Position numbers and translations under genes: made by a program. Under the pieces are notes generated by a model. The model was not told the DNA's origin, searched no databases, and was given only the letters and a program-made list of their open reading frames with translations. DNA of 35,000 nucleotides from Symbiodinium natans (taxonomy: Eukaryota > Sar > Dinophyceae > Suessiales > Symbiodiniaceae), in the NCBI GenBank assembly GCA_905221605.1, contig CAJNDS010002218.1:1-35000 (forward strand), in the 5' to 3' direction. Positions 8,756 through 18,090 of this stretch are shown piece after piece. The first letter of the stretch is position 1; every line of letters starts with the position of its first letter.

Positions 8756-9097
8756 CCCCCCAAAACGCGGGGGGGGGGTAGGGGGGGTCGGTGCACAATT
8801 TTTTCGTGGAGGACCGCGCCACCCGCACAGCGTAAACAGGCGGTTGGCGCCTCAGCAAAAATCAGCGTTTCGGCAACCCAACGCACACCCCCCACCCCCC
8901 CCCCCCCCCACCCCCCCCCCCCCCACAGCCCCCCCACCCCACCCCCCACCTGCCCACACCCCCCCCCCCTCCCCCACCCCCCCCCCACCCCCCCCCCCCG
9001 CCCATCCCCACCCCCACCCCCCACCCCCCCCCCCCCCCCACCCCAACCCCCCCCCCCCCCACCCCCCGGCTTGAGCTTGACCCCCTACCCCCCCCCA
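8756..9097 (+). repeat. C-rich tract with long poly-C runs
   Basis: 8756-8790 has C and G runs. 8887-9068 is almost entirely C with isolated A, T or G. The proline-rich (plus) and glycine-rich (minus) frames here are products of composition and are not genes. The G-rich minus strand has many G-runs and could form G-quadruplexes. Homopolymer lengths may be inaccurate. Confidence 0.85.
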
Positions 9098-9212
9098 AAC
9101 GTTTCACAGAACTCTGCCGAGCTCTTCGAACCATGTGAGCGGGTTAAGACCTCTCAACTATGCTCCAGCGGGGTCGGCGGCTTGAGCCGGAGGCTCTTAA
9201 ATTTAGGGTTTA

Positions 9213-9330
9213 GGGTTTAGGGTGGAACGGAGGAGGTAGTCCTTCTTCCCGGTCGGCGATGCCGTCGAAGACGACGATGAGAAGCGGACCTTTGGCAGGA
9301 GCTCTGGCGCGGACTTCCAAAGCGCTGACA
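9213..9330 (-). pseudogene. Unrecognised coding-like shard
   Basis: One minus-strand frame reads VSALWKSAPELLPKVRF and then TGKKDYLLRST across a serine run, with no stop. Another open frame also exists, so the true frame is uncertain. Telomere-type repeats bound it. The family is unknown. Confidence 0.2.
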
Positions 9331-9358
9331 CGAAACCTCTGAACCTAAACCCTCTAGG

Positions 9359-9412
9359 GGTCAGGGTTAGGGTTTAGGGTTTACCCTAAACCCTAAACCC
9401 TAAACCCGAAAC
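9359..9412. repeat. Head-to-head telomere-repeat junction
   Basis: TTTAGGG units run directly into CCCTAAA units (GGGTTTAGGGTTTACCCTAAAC). This is the polarity expected where two telomere-ended DNAs were joined end to end. The tract is short, with about 2-3 units on each side. Confidence 0.75.
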
Positions 9413-9721
9413 CCTCTGAACCTTAGCCCGATAAATTGGGGACCCTACGTAACCAGAATAAACTCGGATATGAATGACGAACCCTAAGCCCCCTACAACC
9501 CAAGCCCGAAAACCCCAAAATTTCTGACCCAAACAAGCTAAACTCAACTCCGGCAACGCGCAAGCCTAAGGGTTTTAGGGTTTAGGGTTTTTTATAGGGT
9601 TTAGGGGATTATACTACCCCAAACAGGTTAAAGGGTTGCCTACTCTACACTAAGCATGAGGGGTTTAGGGCCTTTAGGGTTTAGGGTTTGGGGTGTAGGG
9701 TTTCGGGTCTTAGGGTTTAGG
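9413..9721. repeat. Degenerate telomere-type repeats and spacer
   Basis: Unique sequence at 9420-9560, then TTTAGGG derivatives at 9570-9605 and 9655-9721. No gene is seen. Confidence 0.65.
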
Positions 9722-9975
9722 GCTAGGGTGTCCGTCGAACGATGCGTTGCGCTGCCAGTATCTGCCAGCGTCTGCCAGAAAATCTCCTTTCCAAGAGCCT
9801 TGAACTCGGTGGCGCACCCCGGAAATTCCCTGGCCGGGGGCCAGGGGGGGATTGATGGTCGCCTTGATTCAGGCGTTGAGGTACCGATTCATCACGGTCA
9901 GCTTCTTGGGCGACAGCCCCCACAACCAGGTGTCCATGGTTCCGGGTTTCGCGGTCTCGCAACCGGCCCTAAGCT
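9722..9975 (-). pseudogene. Decayed unrecognised coding fragment
   Basis: On the minus strand one frame reads MDTWLWGLSPKKLTVMNRYL then NA, followed by a TGA stop. Another frame downstream reads EFPGCATEFKALGKEIFWQT then LADTGSATH. Both look protein-like but are not in one frame, which suggests a frameshifted gene remnant. Telomere-type repeats bound it. No family is recognised. The long plus-strand frame here is regarded as the shadow. Confidence 0.3.
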
Positions 9976-10580
9976 CTTGACTCCGAGAGTCGAAAAACCT
10001 CTAGACATTTCGGGTTTAGGGTTTCGGGTTTAGGGTTTCGGGTGATCCCACTACATGATTTTGAGGTTACGATTATGAGGTGGCCGCTACGATTTAGGGT
10101 ACCCCAGAAGGGACCATAAATAGAGATCTCTGCCCTGGGAATCGTGGTTTGGGGTTTGGGGTTTAGGGTTTAGGGCTTCAGGGCCTTAGGGTCTCCATGG
10201 AGAGGCCCTGCAGATTCCCACGCTGCAGCCTAGCAACCCCGTGATAAGGCCTGAACCCTGTAACTCTAAACCCTGAACCCTGTACCCTGCAACCCTAAAC
10301 CCTAAACCCTAAACCCTAAACCCTAAACTCTAAACCCTAAACCCTAAACCCTATGCGTGTCCCTCACAAACTTAAGCCCCAAATTGCCAACTAGGGTTGA
10401 GGGCGCCAGGGGCACCCTGAGCCCTGAGCGCATAGGGGCTTACGACTTCGGGTTTATGGTATCGGATTTAGGGTTTAGGGCTAGGGTTTAGGGCTAGGGT
10501 TTGGGGTTTAGGGCTAGGGTTTAGGGTCTCGAGTTGCCACGAGCCAGCAACTTCTTCGGAGTTCAGCCCTTCTAAGGAAG
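9976..10580. repeat. Degenerate telomere-type blocks with spacers
   Basis: TTTAGGG/TTTCGGG at 10010-10045. A spacer at 10046-10145 contains GTTACGATTATGAGG, which recurs near 22977. Clean CCCTAAA lies at 10296-10352 and degenerate TTTAGGG at 10450-10527. No gene is seen. Confidence 0.7.
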
Positions 10581-10596
10581 GGGGGGGGGGGGGGGG
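10580..10596 (+). repeat. Poly-G run
   Basis: Seventeen consecutive G residues inside a unique spacer. Confidence 0.9.
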
Positions 10597-10659
10597 CCTA
10601 GCGACCCTTGTGGCGCAGGGCTAAAGATGCAGGGTTTGCCGCTTAGGGTTTCGGATAGC

Positions 10660-11160
10660 CCCAAACCCTAAACCAAAACCTAAACCCTAAACCCTAAACC
10701 CTAAACCCTAAACCCTTTCAGGTTTAACTTAAAAAGTAGGGTTCTTGGCGGCGGCTAGAAAAGAAAGGCAAGAATCCTGAAATCGCCGAAATCAGGGGAA
10801 TTGATCGACAGTAGGGTGAATTCCAGGGTTTAGGGTTTAGGGTTTAGGGTTTAGGGTTTAGGGTTTAGGGTTTAGGGTTTAGTGCTACATCCCTTAACCC
10901 TAAGCCTTGAACCAATGTAGCTCCCCCCCCGTTCCCCCCCACCCCCCCAACACCAAACCCTACGCCCTAAACCCTAAACCCTAACCCGAAACCCTAAACC
11001 CTACACCCTACACTAAACCCTAAACCCGAAACCCTACACCCTACAGTAAACCCTAAACCCTAAACCCTAAACCCTAAACCCTAAACCCTAAACCCTAAAC
11101 CCTACGGTAACCCTAAACCCTAAACCCCTGAACCTAAAACCCTAAACCCTAAACCCTGAT
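10660..11160. repeat. CCCTAAA and TTTAGGG blocks
   Basis: CCCTAAA at 10663-10717, TTTAGGG at 10828-10882, a C-rich stretch at 10922-10950, and CCCTAAA with CCCGAAA/CCCTACA variants at 10957-11156. The spacer at 10718-10827 is unique, without a recognised gene. Confidence 0.8.
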
Positions 11161-11239
11161 GCGACTCAAGCCCTCGGCATTCGGGTCGTAAGTCCACACG
11201 TGCGAGCGCAGCACCAGCCTCAGAGCGCAAAACAAGAGG

Positions 11240-11470
11240 GCTCCTAAACCCCTAAACCCCCAAACCCCTAAACCCTAAACCCCCTAAACCCCTAAACTAC
11301 TAAACCCCCAAACCCCTAAACCCTAAACCCCCTAAACCCCTAAACCCCCCAAAACCCTAAACCCTAAACCCTAAACCCTAAACCTCTAAACCCCAAAACC
11401 CCTAGACCCCTAAACTCTAGGGGGTTTAGGGCTGGGGGGCTAGGGTTTCGGGTTTGCTGAAACCTCCACG
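11240..11470 (-). repeat. CCCCTAAA 8-mer array
   Basis: The 8-base variant CCCCTAAA, with CCCCCAAA members, is interspersed with canonical CCCTAAA at 11349-11385. Confidence 0.85.
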
Positions 11471-12240
11471 GCACCCTGAGACAGCTTAAGGAATCCTGCG
11501 CCTCAACTCAGCACCCCCGTCAACCCTCAGCATCCCAACGTACTAGGGTCTAGGGTCTAGGGTTTAGGGTTTAGGGTTTGGGTTTTGGGGTTTAGTCCGG
11601 GTTTAGGGTTTAGGGTTGAGGGTTTAGGATTAAGGGTTTAGGGTTTTAAGGTTTAGGGTTTAGGGTTTTAGGGTTTAGGGTTTCAGGGTGCATGTTGATT
11701 GGTCGATCACTAGGAAGTCTAGGAGCAGGGCCGTGGGCACGAGAGCCGGCTCTTGATTCTGTAGCGCTAAACTACGATGGCCCGCAAAAACCCGTGAAAA
11801 ATGTTCCCAAATGTGAGCCCTGAACCCTAAACCCTGAACCCTAAACCCTAAACCCTAAACCCTAAACCCTAAACCCTAAACCCCAAACATTCTCTTAAAC
11901 GCAATAGGGAAAAGTGTAACATGCCTAGCGCAAAGGCTACCGGCTGAGGGTTTCTTGAGGTCCGGGTGCATGCCAATGCTCGACCTGTCCATTCGTCAAC
12001 CCACAAGCGCTTAAATCCTAAAGCCCTACACCTCAGTGGGTTTAGGGTTTAGGGTTTAGGGCGACGGGTTTAGGATTAGGGCTGAAGGAAAACCTACACC
12101 AACAAGCCTAGATTTACAGCTGAAAGCCTGAAATGTTGAAGGCCGCAAACCCGACAAAAAAAAACACAAAAAAAAAAAAAACAAGCCTAGCCTAAGCCCG
12201 ACAGTCCCTAAGCCACCTTCCCAACACCGCCATCAAGCCC
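11471..12240. repeat. Degenerate telomere-type blocks and unique spacers
   Basis: TTTAGGG at 11543-11690, CCCTAAA at 11820-11888, short TTTAGGG at 12038-12080, and A-rich sequence at 12157-12182. Spacers at 11691-11819, 11889-12037 and 12081-12240 are unique, with no recognised gene. Confidence 0.7.
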
Positions 12241-12244
12241 CTAA

Positions 12245-12402
12245 AGTTTAGGGTTTACAGGGTTTACAGGGTTTACAGGGTTTATAGGGTTTATAGGGTT
12301 TATAGGGTTTATAGGGCTTATAGGGTTTATAGGGCTTATAGGGTTTATAGGGTTTATAGGCTTTATAGGGTTTATAGGGTTTGTGGGGTTTGTAGGGTTT
12401 AG
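12245..12402 (+). repeat. TTTATAGGG / TTTACAGGG 9-mer array
   Basis: About 16 copies of a 9-base telomere derivative. Members with C (TTTACAGGG) cluster at the left, members with T fill the middle and G members sit at the right. Translation gives NPI or KPY repeats, which are not proteins. Confidence 0.9.
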
Positions 12403-12505
12403 GCAATCCTGAACATCCTGCTCCGCCAGGGGGCAAAAGAAAAGGGCTGACATTGACGTCAATTTTCTCGATGTCGACCTCTCCAAATAAGGGCGTTAGC
12501 GTGCT
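12403..12505 (-). pseudogene. Unrecognised coding-like shard
   Basis: The minus strand reads TPLFGEVDIEKIDVNVSPFL then LPPGGAGCSGL before entering the 9-mer array. Composition is protein-like and the family is unknown. Confidence 0.25.
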
Positions 12506-12621
12506 AAGCAACTAGGCTGCACAGGAAGACAGGCACAAGGGTCTTGACATTTCGAGACCATACCGTGCTGAACTCCTGGGTCCCCCTTTTTTTGGAGTTG
12601 CCGTATGGCTTAAGGTTTAGG

Positions 12622-12738
12622 CTAGGCTGCCCAGTAACCTAGGCTTAAAAAGGGTGCCCTTTTTTTGCTTAAAGGGGTTTATAAGGGAACCTAAACCCCC
12701 CAAAAAAGGGAATAAGGGTACTACTGGGCATCCTAGGC
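12622..12738. mobile_element. MITE-like element, family B (copy 2)
   Basis: The left end CTAGGCTGCCCAGTA and the right end TACTGGGCATCCTAGG are imperfect inverted repeats. The inside carries AAGGGTGCCC plus a T-run and TTTATAAGGGAACCT, as in the copy at 3186-3344. There is no ORF. Confidence 0.6.
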
Positions 12739-12779
12739 AACAGGAGTCCCAGCAATTCTTTTAAGGTCCAGGCTGGGCT

Positions 12780-13225
12780 TTAGGGTATAGAAGTAGGGCT
12801 TAGGACCCGAAACCGGACCCCACCCCCCTAAACCCTAAACCTTAAACCCTAAACCCTAAACCCTAACCCTAAACCCTAAACCCTAAACCCTAAACATATT
12901 ATAGATGTGTGGGTCTCCGGGTGCAGGTAACCTGGAGGCTCGAAGATGGTGTCGAGTAAACGCTGGACTCGAAGATGCCAGGGCAGTAGGGTTTAGGGTT
13001 TAGGGTTTAGCGTTTTGGGTTTAGGGCTTAGGGTTTAGGGTTTAGGGTTGAGGGTTTAGGGTTTAGGGTTTGGGGTCTAGGTTTGGGCGGGGTGATGTAG
13101 TAGTTTCGATTTATGGAGAGAGCCACAGGCGAATAGAGATTGCCAGTTCTTAAAGCTTGCTTCTTCAGCGTCTCATACACACACCACCACCTGGTAGAGG
13201 GCTCTAGGGCTTGGGTTTTAGTTTG
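12780..13225. repeat. Telomere-type blocks and unique spacers
   Basis: CCCTAAA at 12828-12895 and degenerate TTTAGGG at 12987-13085. The unique spacer at 13086-13200 has no recognised gene. Confidence 0.7.
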
Positions 13226-13310
13226 TCTTGCCGAAATCCGAATCCCGTTGCAGACAACGTCCTTTCAACAAGACCGTTGGAGAGGCCCAAAGCAACATCC
13301 GGTGCGGGCT
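13224..13310 (+). pseudogene. Unrecognised coding-like shard
   Basis: The plus-strand frame reads CLAEIRIPLQTTSFQQDRW then RGPKQHPVRA, ending at TAA. No start codon or family is recognised. Confidence 0.2.
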
Positions 13311-13350
13311 TAAGGTTCAAGACATGTGGCGCTTTCAAGGCCCAGGGTTC

Positions 13351-13725
13351 CCCTAAACCCTACGCCCTAAACCCTAAACCCTAAACCCTAAACCCTAAAC
13401 CCTAAACCCTAAACCCTAAGCCCCTCCAAAGCTCCTTTTTCTCTGCACAATGTGAGACCGGGGCCTCGGTTTTCGTGTCACTACGGGAGGCCGCGCACGC
13501 CTACGACTCTAAGTTGCCAAGGGTTTAGGGTTTAGGGTTTAGGGTTTAGGGTTTAGGGTTTAGGGTTTCGAGTTTAGGGTTTAGGGTTTAGGGTTTAGGG
13601 CTTAAATCTTAGGGTCTGGGGTGATAGGGTTTATAGGGTTTAGAGGGTTTACAGGGGTGGAAGGGTTTATAGGGTTTATAGGGTTTGTAGGGTTTATATT
13701 TATAGGGCTTATAGGGTTTTGGGTT
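13351..13725. repeat. CCCTAAA and TTTAGGG blocks, then TTTATAGGG variants
   Basis: CCCTAAA at 13353-13420, a unique spacer at 13421-13517, TTTAGGG at 13518-13600 and TTTATAGGG-type 9-mers at 13625-13715. Confidence 0.8.
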
Positions 13726-13808
13726 GTAGGGTTGTAGGGTTGTAGGGTTGTAGGGTTGTAGGGTTGTAGGGTTGTAGGGTTGTAGGGTTGTAGGGTTGTA
13801 GGGTTGAG
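13726..13808 (+). repeat. TTGTAGGG 8-mer array
   Basis: Ten tandem copies of the 8-base unit TTGTAGGG, another homogenised telomere derivative. Confidence 0.9.
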
Positions 13809-14140
13809 GGTTTAGCATGTAGGGTTCTAGGGTTTTAGGTCTTAGGGTTTGGGGCTAAGGGCTTCTAAGCTATGGGCCCGCTTCTGGGATCGGATCATCA
13901 TACGGAGTCATATTCTAACCCTGAACCTGAAACCCTGAACCTGAAACCCTAAACCCTAAACCCTAAACCCTAAACCCTAAACCCTAAACCCTAAACCCCC
14001 TTATTCTTAGGTACCCCAATTGGGTTCAGCAACTAAGGGCCAAGCGCTCAGGGACTCTAGACAGTCAGGGCCTTGAGTGTCTGAGAAGGCTCCCCTAAAC
14101 CCTAAACCCTAAACCCTAAACCCTAAACCCTAAACCCTAA
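13809..14140. repeat. Telomere-type blocks and spacers
   Basis: Degenerate TTTAGGG to about 13860; CCCTGAACCTGAAA variants, then CCCTAAA at 13912-13998; CCCTAAA at 14095-14142. Spacers are unique, with no recognised gene. Confidence 0.75.
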
Positions 14141-14282
14141 ACCCAGTCTTCATGGTGTTGTAGGGTTCAGGAGATTAGGAGAGTTCGAGTACCCTAAACC
14201 CTCAACCCTCAACCCTAAACCCCAAACCCTAAACCCAGTCTTCATGGTGTTGTAGGGTTCAGGAGATTAGGAGAGTTCGAGT
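14141..14282. repeat. Direct duplication of a 50 bp segment
   Basis: Positions 14141-14190 and 14233-14282 are identical, starting ACCCAGTCTTCATGGTGTTG and ending GAGTTCGAGT. They are separated by 42 bp of CCCTAAA-type sequence. The 92 bp unit therefore includes its telomeric segment, consistent with unequal exchange or replication slippage. Confidence 0.9.
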
Positions 14283-14690
14283 GAGTTTAGGGCTTCGGGC
14301 TTGGGGCTTAGGGCTCTCGACACTCCCGGGGTCTGAAGGCCTGAGTCTTGGAGTTTTGCTGGTTATGGGCTTGAGGGGCAAGCGCTGTTTTATGATTATG
14401 TATTTATTTGTTGTGTTTTTTTTGAATATTCTTGTTTTTGGAATATTTATTTATTATTATTTTTTGGGGGGGATTGAGGTTAAGGCGTTTGATTCAGGCG
14501 TTTCAGGGTTCAGGGGGTTGAAGGATAAGGCGTTTTCGGTTCCAGGGTTTGGGGCTTTCCTGGGTCTTAAAGGGCTCAGGTGGCATTGCACAAAGGCGCA
14601 TGATCATGTGCGTCTGGCTGGCCGCTGCACCCTCCAGCCATCATCCAAGTCGGCAAATTCAACGGCCCTAAACGCTAAACCCTAAGCCTA
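14283..14690. other. Unique stretch with an AT-rich insert
   Basis: A 134-codon plus-strand frame spans 14281-14685. Its start is translated degenerate repeat and its middle (14391-14467) is an AT-rich, T-run-rich stretch giving a hydrophobic FVVFFLNILVFGIFIYYYF peptide. I regard it as a composition effect, not a gene. Nothing else is recognised. Confidence 0.5.
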
Positions 14691-14825
14691 AACCCTAAAC
14701 CCTAAACCCTAAACCCTAAACCCTAAACCCTAAACCCTAAACCCTAAACCCTAAACCCTAAACCCTAAACCCTAAACCCTAAACCCTAAACCCTAACCCT
14801 AAACCCTAAATCCTAAACCCTAAAC
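14690..14825 (-). repeat. CCCTAAA array
   Basis: About 19 CCCTAAA units with few changes. Confidence 0.9.
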
Positions 14826-14902
14826 GGCCCCGTAGTAGGGCTTAGGGTTAAGGGCTTCGGGTCCACCAACAACTGCAAAGTACACCCTACCCCACATGCA
14901 TA

Positions 14903-14965
14903 TTCATTCATACATATATATATATATATTTGTTTATTTATTTGTTTTTTTTATATTTATATAGG
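14903..14965. repeat. AT-rich simple sequence
   Basis: (TA)n followed by TTTATTTG-type repeats and a T run, within an otherwise unique spacer. Confidence 0.85.
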
Positions 14966-15515
14966 TTTGGGATTTAGGGTTTAGGGTTTAGGCTAAAGGG
15001 TTTAGGGTCTAGGGTTTAGGGTTTAGGGTCTAGGGTCCAAGTTTAAAGAGTAAAAACAACGGTTCAGGATTTGGGTGCTTAATGGAAGAAAAGTACTCCT
15101 AAAACCTGCGATAGGGGGACCTTCGAAGTTGAACCGGTGTGTAGGGTTTTGGGCTTCGTTTTTTGCTTTGCAGGTTTAGGGTTTAGGGTTTAGGGTTTAG
15201 GGTTTAGGGTTTAGGGTTTAGGGTTTAGGGTTTAGGGTTTAGGGTTTAGGGTTTAGGGTTTAGGGTTTAGGGTTTATGGTTTAGGGTTTAGGGTTTAGGG
15301 TTTAGGGTTTAGGGTTTAGGGCTTAGATTTCTTCAGGTCTAGGGCTCAGGGGTTTTCAGGTCTAGGGCTTAGACTTGTTGTTCAGGTCTAGGGCTTGGGG
15401 GTTTTTCGGGCTTAGGAATTAGGGCTTAAAGGGTTTAAGGTTTAGGGTTTAGGGTTTAGGGTTTAGGGTTTAGGGTTTAGGGTTTAGGGTTTAGGGTTTA
15501 GGGTTTAGGGTTTGA
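14966..15515 (+). repeat. TTTAGGG arrays
   Basis: Degenerate repeats at 14966-15035, a clean array of about 21 units at 15173-15322, diverged CTAGGGCTTAG units at 15323-15425, and a clean array at 15430-15512. The spacer at 15036-15172 is unique. Confidence 0.85.
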
Positions 15516-15637
15516 AAGGGTTGGAGGTTGTAACTCTCCAAGGGAAGGGTGTGCAGCGGCATGGCCCAGACGATGCCCCACTTGGGCTTTGCGGTTTTTC
15601 TCACGATGGCTGCGATCCGGGTCCTGAGGGCTTCAGT
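15516..15637 (-). pseudogene. Unrecognised coding-like shard
   Basis: The minus strand reads TEALRTRIAAIVRKTAKPKW then GIVWAMPLHTLPLESYNLQ with no stop, between a TTTAGGG array and a CCCTAAA-type array. This is one of the most protein-like shards in the window. No start, no splice signals on both sides, and no family recognised. Confidence 0.35.
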
Positions 15638-15985
15638 CTTAACCCTAAACCCCTAATTAAATCGTGAGCCCCTAAACCCTACACCCCTAAACCCTAAACC
15701 CTAAACCCCCAAACCCCCAAACCCCCAAACCCCCAAACCCCCAAACCCCCAAACCCCCCAAACCCCTAAACCCCTAAACCCCCAAACCCCTAAACCCCTA
15801 ATTAAACCCCTAAACCTAATTAAACCCTTAAACCCCTAAACCCCTACCCTCAACCCCTAAACACAAAACCCTTAAATCCTGAACACCAAAGCCTAAATCC
15901 TACACCCCTAAACCCTAAACTGCTAAACTTGCCGCTAAACCGCTAAACCCCTACACCCCTAAACCCTAAAATGCCCACACCCGAC
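15638..15985 (-). repeat. CCCCTAAA and CCCCCAAA 8-mer array
   Basis: Eight-base variants in blocks. CCCCCAAA dominates at 15710-15760 and CCCCTAAA elsewhere, with occasional TAATTAAA interruptions. Confidence 0.85.
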
Positions 15986-16079
15986 GGTTTGAGAATTCAA
16001 CTTCTAAGGTGTAGGGTTGAGGGAGGCTCCGAAGCTTGGGCTAATCCTAGGGTAGTTCTTGGATTTTGAACCCGCCCCG

Positions 16080-16272
16080 ACCCCTAAACCCTAAACCCTA
16101 AACCCTGAACCCTAAACCCTAAACCCTAAACCCTAAACCCTAAACCCTAACCCCTAACCCCTAACCCCTAAACCCTAACCCCTAAACCCTAAACCCTAAA
16201 CCCTAAACCCTAAACCCTAAACCCTAAACCCTAAACCCTAAACCCTAAACCCTAAACCCTAACCCTAAACCC
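16080..16272 (-). repeat. CCCTAAA array
   Basis: About 26 units, with CCCCTAA variants at 16146-16180. Confidence 0.9.
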
Positions 16273-16274
16273 CA

Positions 16275-16385
16275 AAGATGAGGAATTGCCAGCCTTTTGG
16301 CCCTCAGTAGTCACGGGTCCCTTGGGTGCAAAGCCCGCAACAAGAAGCTGCCGGTCAATACAGTGTCCCGGCTTTTGTATCAAGC
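16275..16385 (-). pseudogene. Unrecognised coding-like shard
   Basis: The minus strand reads SLIQKPGHCIDRQLLVAGF then APKGPVTTEGQKAGNSS without a stop. CCCTAAA lies on the left and TTTAGGG on the right. The family is unknown. Confidence 0.25.
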
Positions 16386-16414
16386 TGGAGGTTGAACTTT
16401 GTGAGGGTGGGATT

Positions 16415-16485
16415 AGGGTTTAAAGTTAGGGTTTAGGGTTTGGGGTTTAGGGTTTAGGGTTTAGGGTATAGTATAGGGTTTAGGG
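16415..16485 (+). repeat. Short TTTAGGG block
   Basis: Degenerate to canonical TTTAGGG, about eight units. Confidence 0.85.
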
Positions 16486-16738
16486 ACAAACACAACGACC
16501 CAATGCTCCATACCCTCATAGTTGACCCTGGTGACTGCTGGAGAGTACCGGAGTTCCCAAGCTCCGGACTCATCAGAGCGCCTGGAGGGATCATTGTTTC
16601 TCCCATCGATCCATGATCTGAAGGGGTACCGCTGGTCCCAAGTCTCAACATCCAGCGTGACCGCTGGGAAGGAACGACCTCCTCCAGGAATAAGGGTTGG
16701 AGGTCCAGTGTTTCTCCGGCCCCCCACCAAGACAACCC
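16486..16738 (-). pseudogene. Unrecognised coding-like fragment with internal repeat
   Basis: One minus-strand frame (16461-16730) includes SFPAVTLDVETWDQRYPF and later GAWELRYSPAVTRVNYEGME. The PAVT..V and W..RY elements each occur twice, so the piece may contain a degenerate internal protein repeat. Both ends abut telomere-type sequence. Three frames are open here, so the coding frame is uncertain. No family is recognised. Confidence 0.3.
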
Positions 16739-17255
16739 CCTAAACCCTAAACCCTAAACCCTAAACCCTAAACCCTAAACACTGGGGCTTATGGTCATTT
16801 AAGGGGGTTTTATCCGACGCAGGGATGTCCAGACAGGGTCTAGGGCTCCAGAGTCCAGAGGGCTTTAGGCTTAGGGCTTAGGGTTTGGGGGCTTGGGGCT
16901 GAGGTTGAAGAGTTTTTCCCTGAGCCCTAAACCCGAAACCCCAGGTTCTGCACGCGCCAAGCCGAACAAAGAGATAGCCCCTTGAACCTTAAACCTTACA
17001 TCCTAAACCCTAAACCCTAAATGACCTTAAGCCGTAAGCTGTGAACCACCCTACATCCACGCCAAAACCCCAAACCCTAAACCCTAACCTCTTTACCCCA
17101 GACCCTAAACCCTAAACCCTAAACCCTTTATCCCTAAACCCTAAACCCTAAATCCTCAAGCTAACCCTAAACCGTCTATCCCTAAACCCTAAACCCTAAA
17201 CCCTGAACCCTAAACCCTAAACCCTAAACCCTAAACCCCAAGAAGCCCTGAGACC
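16739..17255 (-). repeat. CCCTAAA blocks with spacers
   Basis: Clean CCCTAAA at 16739-16782. A spacer with TTTAGGG-like pieces lies at 16783-16980. CCCTAAA and CCCTTTA/CCCTAAT variants run from 16990 to 17240. No gene is seen. Confidence 0.8.
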
Positions 17256-17544
17256 TCCGCCCTCAGCCCTCATCCCGCACCTGCACACCCGCGCGTTCGC
17301 GCGAGCTGACCGAGGAGGATCTTTCACATCAGCGCGTTGACCACCACCTTGCCCCCGAGACTTGGGTGCCCTCATTCTAGGGTTTCGGGGTTTGGGTTTA
17401 GGGTTTGGGATTTTAGGGTTTGGGGTTTAGGCTTTCGGGTTTCGGGCTTGGGGTTTAGGGTGCGGGGTTTAGGGTTTGGGATTTGGGGGCTTTGCGCTAC
17501 AGCCTTCGTGGGTATTTTCAACAGAAACATGAACTCCAGAAATG
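17256..17544. other. Unique spacer and degenerate TTTAGGG
   Basis: 17256-17375 is unique GC-rich sequence and 17376-17495 is diverged GGGTTTAGGG. A 116-codon frame at 17337-17687 crosses repeat and the MITE-like element and is rejected. Confidence 0.6.
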
Positions 17545-17661
17545 TGTACATGGGTGGTTGTCAAAGTTATCATCCCTTTCTGGGTACCCTAAATATTAGG
17601 TGCCGTATTATAATAGGGATCCAAACAGGGACCATGATTTTGACAACCACACCTCTGTACC
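17545..17661. mobile_element. Fold-back MITE-like element, family D
   Basis: The left end GTACATGGGTGGTTGTCAAA and the right end TTTTGACAACCACACCTCTG, then TAC, are imperfect inverted repeats of about 20 bp. Inner arms pair further (ATCATCCCT/AGGGACCATGAT; CCCTAAATATTAGG inside). There is no ORF. Confidence 0.65.
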
Positions 17662-18090
17662 TAAAAACCCTAAACCCTAAACCCTAAACCCTGAACCCCA
17701 AACCCTACACCCTAACCCTAAACCCATATGTACCTAAACTGCCCTCAAAACCCAAAGTCAGCAGCTTTACATCCCGAAGATCCTAGGAGCCGACAATCCT
17801 AAGCCCCGAAGGCCCTAGACTCTACAACCCCTGAGGCCCCAGATCCCCTAAAAATCCCATGTAACCCTAAACCCTAAACCCTAAACCCTAAACCCTAAAC
17901 CCTAAACCCTAAACCCTAAACCCTACACCCTAACCCTAAACCCTACGGACACACTTGTCAGGGCTCATCGTAGCTTCTTGCTGCACTTCAGCTTCGGGTT
18001 TAGGGTTTAGGGTTTAGGGTTCAGGGTTTAGGGTTCAGTGTTCAGGGTTCAGGGTTCAGTGTTCAGGGTTTAGGGTTTAGGGTTTAGGGC
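17662..18090. repeat. CCCTAAA and TTTAGGG blocks
   Basis: CCCTAAA at 17665-17725 and 17862-17945; TTTAGGG and TTCAGGG at 17995-18090. The unique spacer at 17730-17860 has no recognised gene. Confidence 0.8.

Noticed and set aside
8844-9134. Overlapping proline-rich and glycine-rich ORFs
   Set aside because: They are translations of an almost pure C/G tract; no domain, and frames open on both strands for composition reasons.
9656-10033. 125-codon plus-strand ORF
   Set aside because: Both ends are translated telomere-type repeat (GFRV-type); the protein-like signal is on the minus strand.
12241-12511. NPI/KPY tandem-repeat proteins
   Set aside because: Translation of the TTTATAGGG 9-mer array in two frames.
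14281-14685. 134-codon ORF with a hydrophobic segment (possible membrane protein)
   Set aside because: The start is translated telomere-type repeat and the hydrophobic part is a T-rich low-complexity insert.
17337-17687. 116-codon ORF
   Set aside because: It spans degenerate telomere repeat and the fold-back element D.
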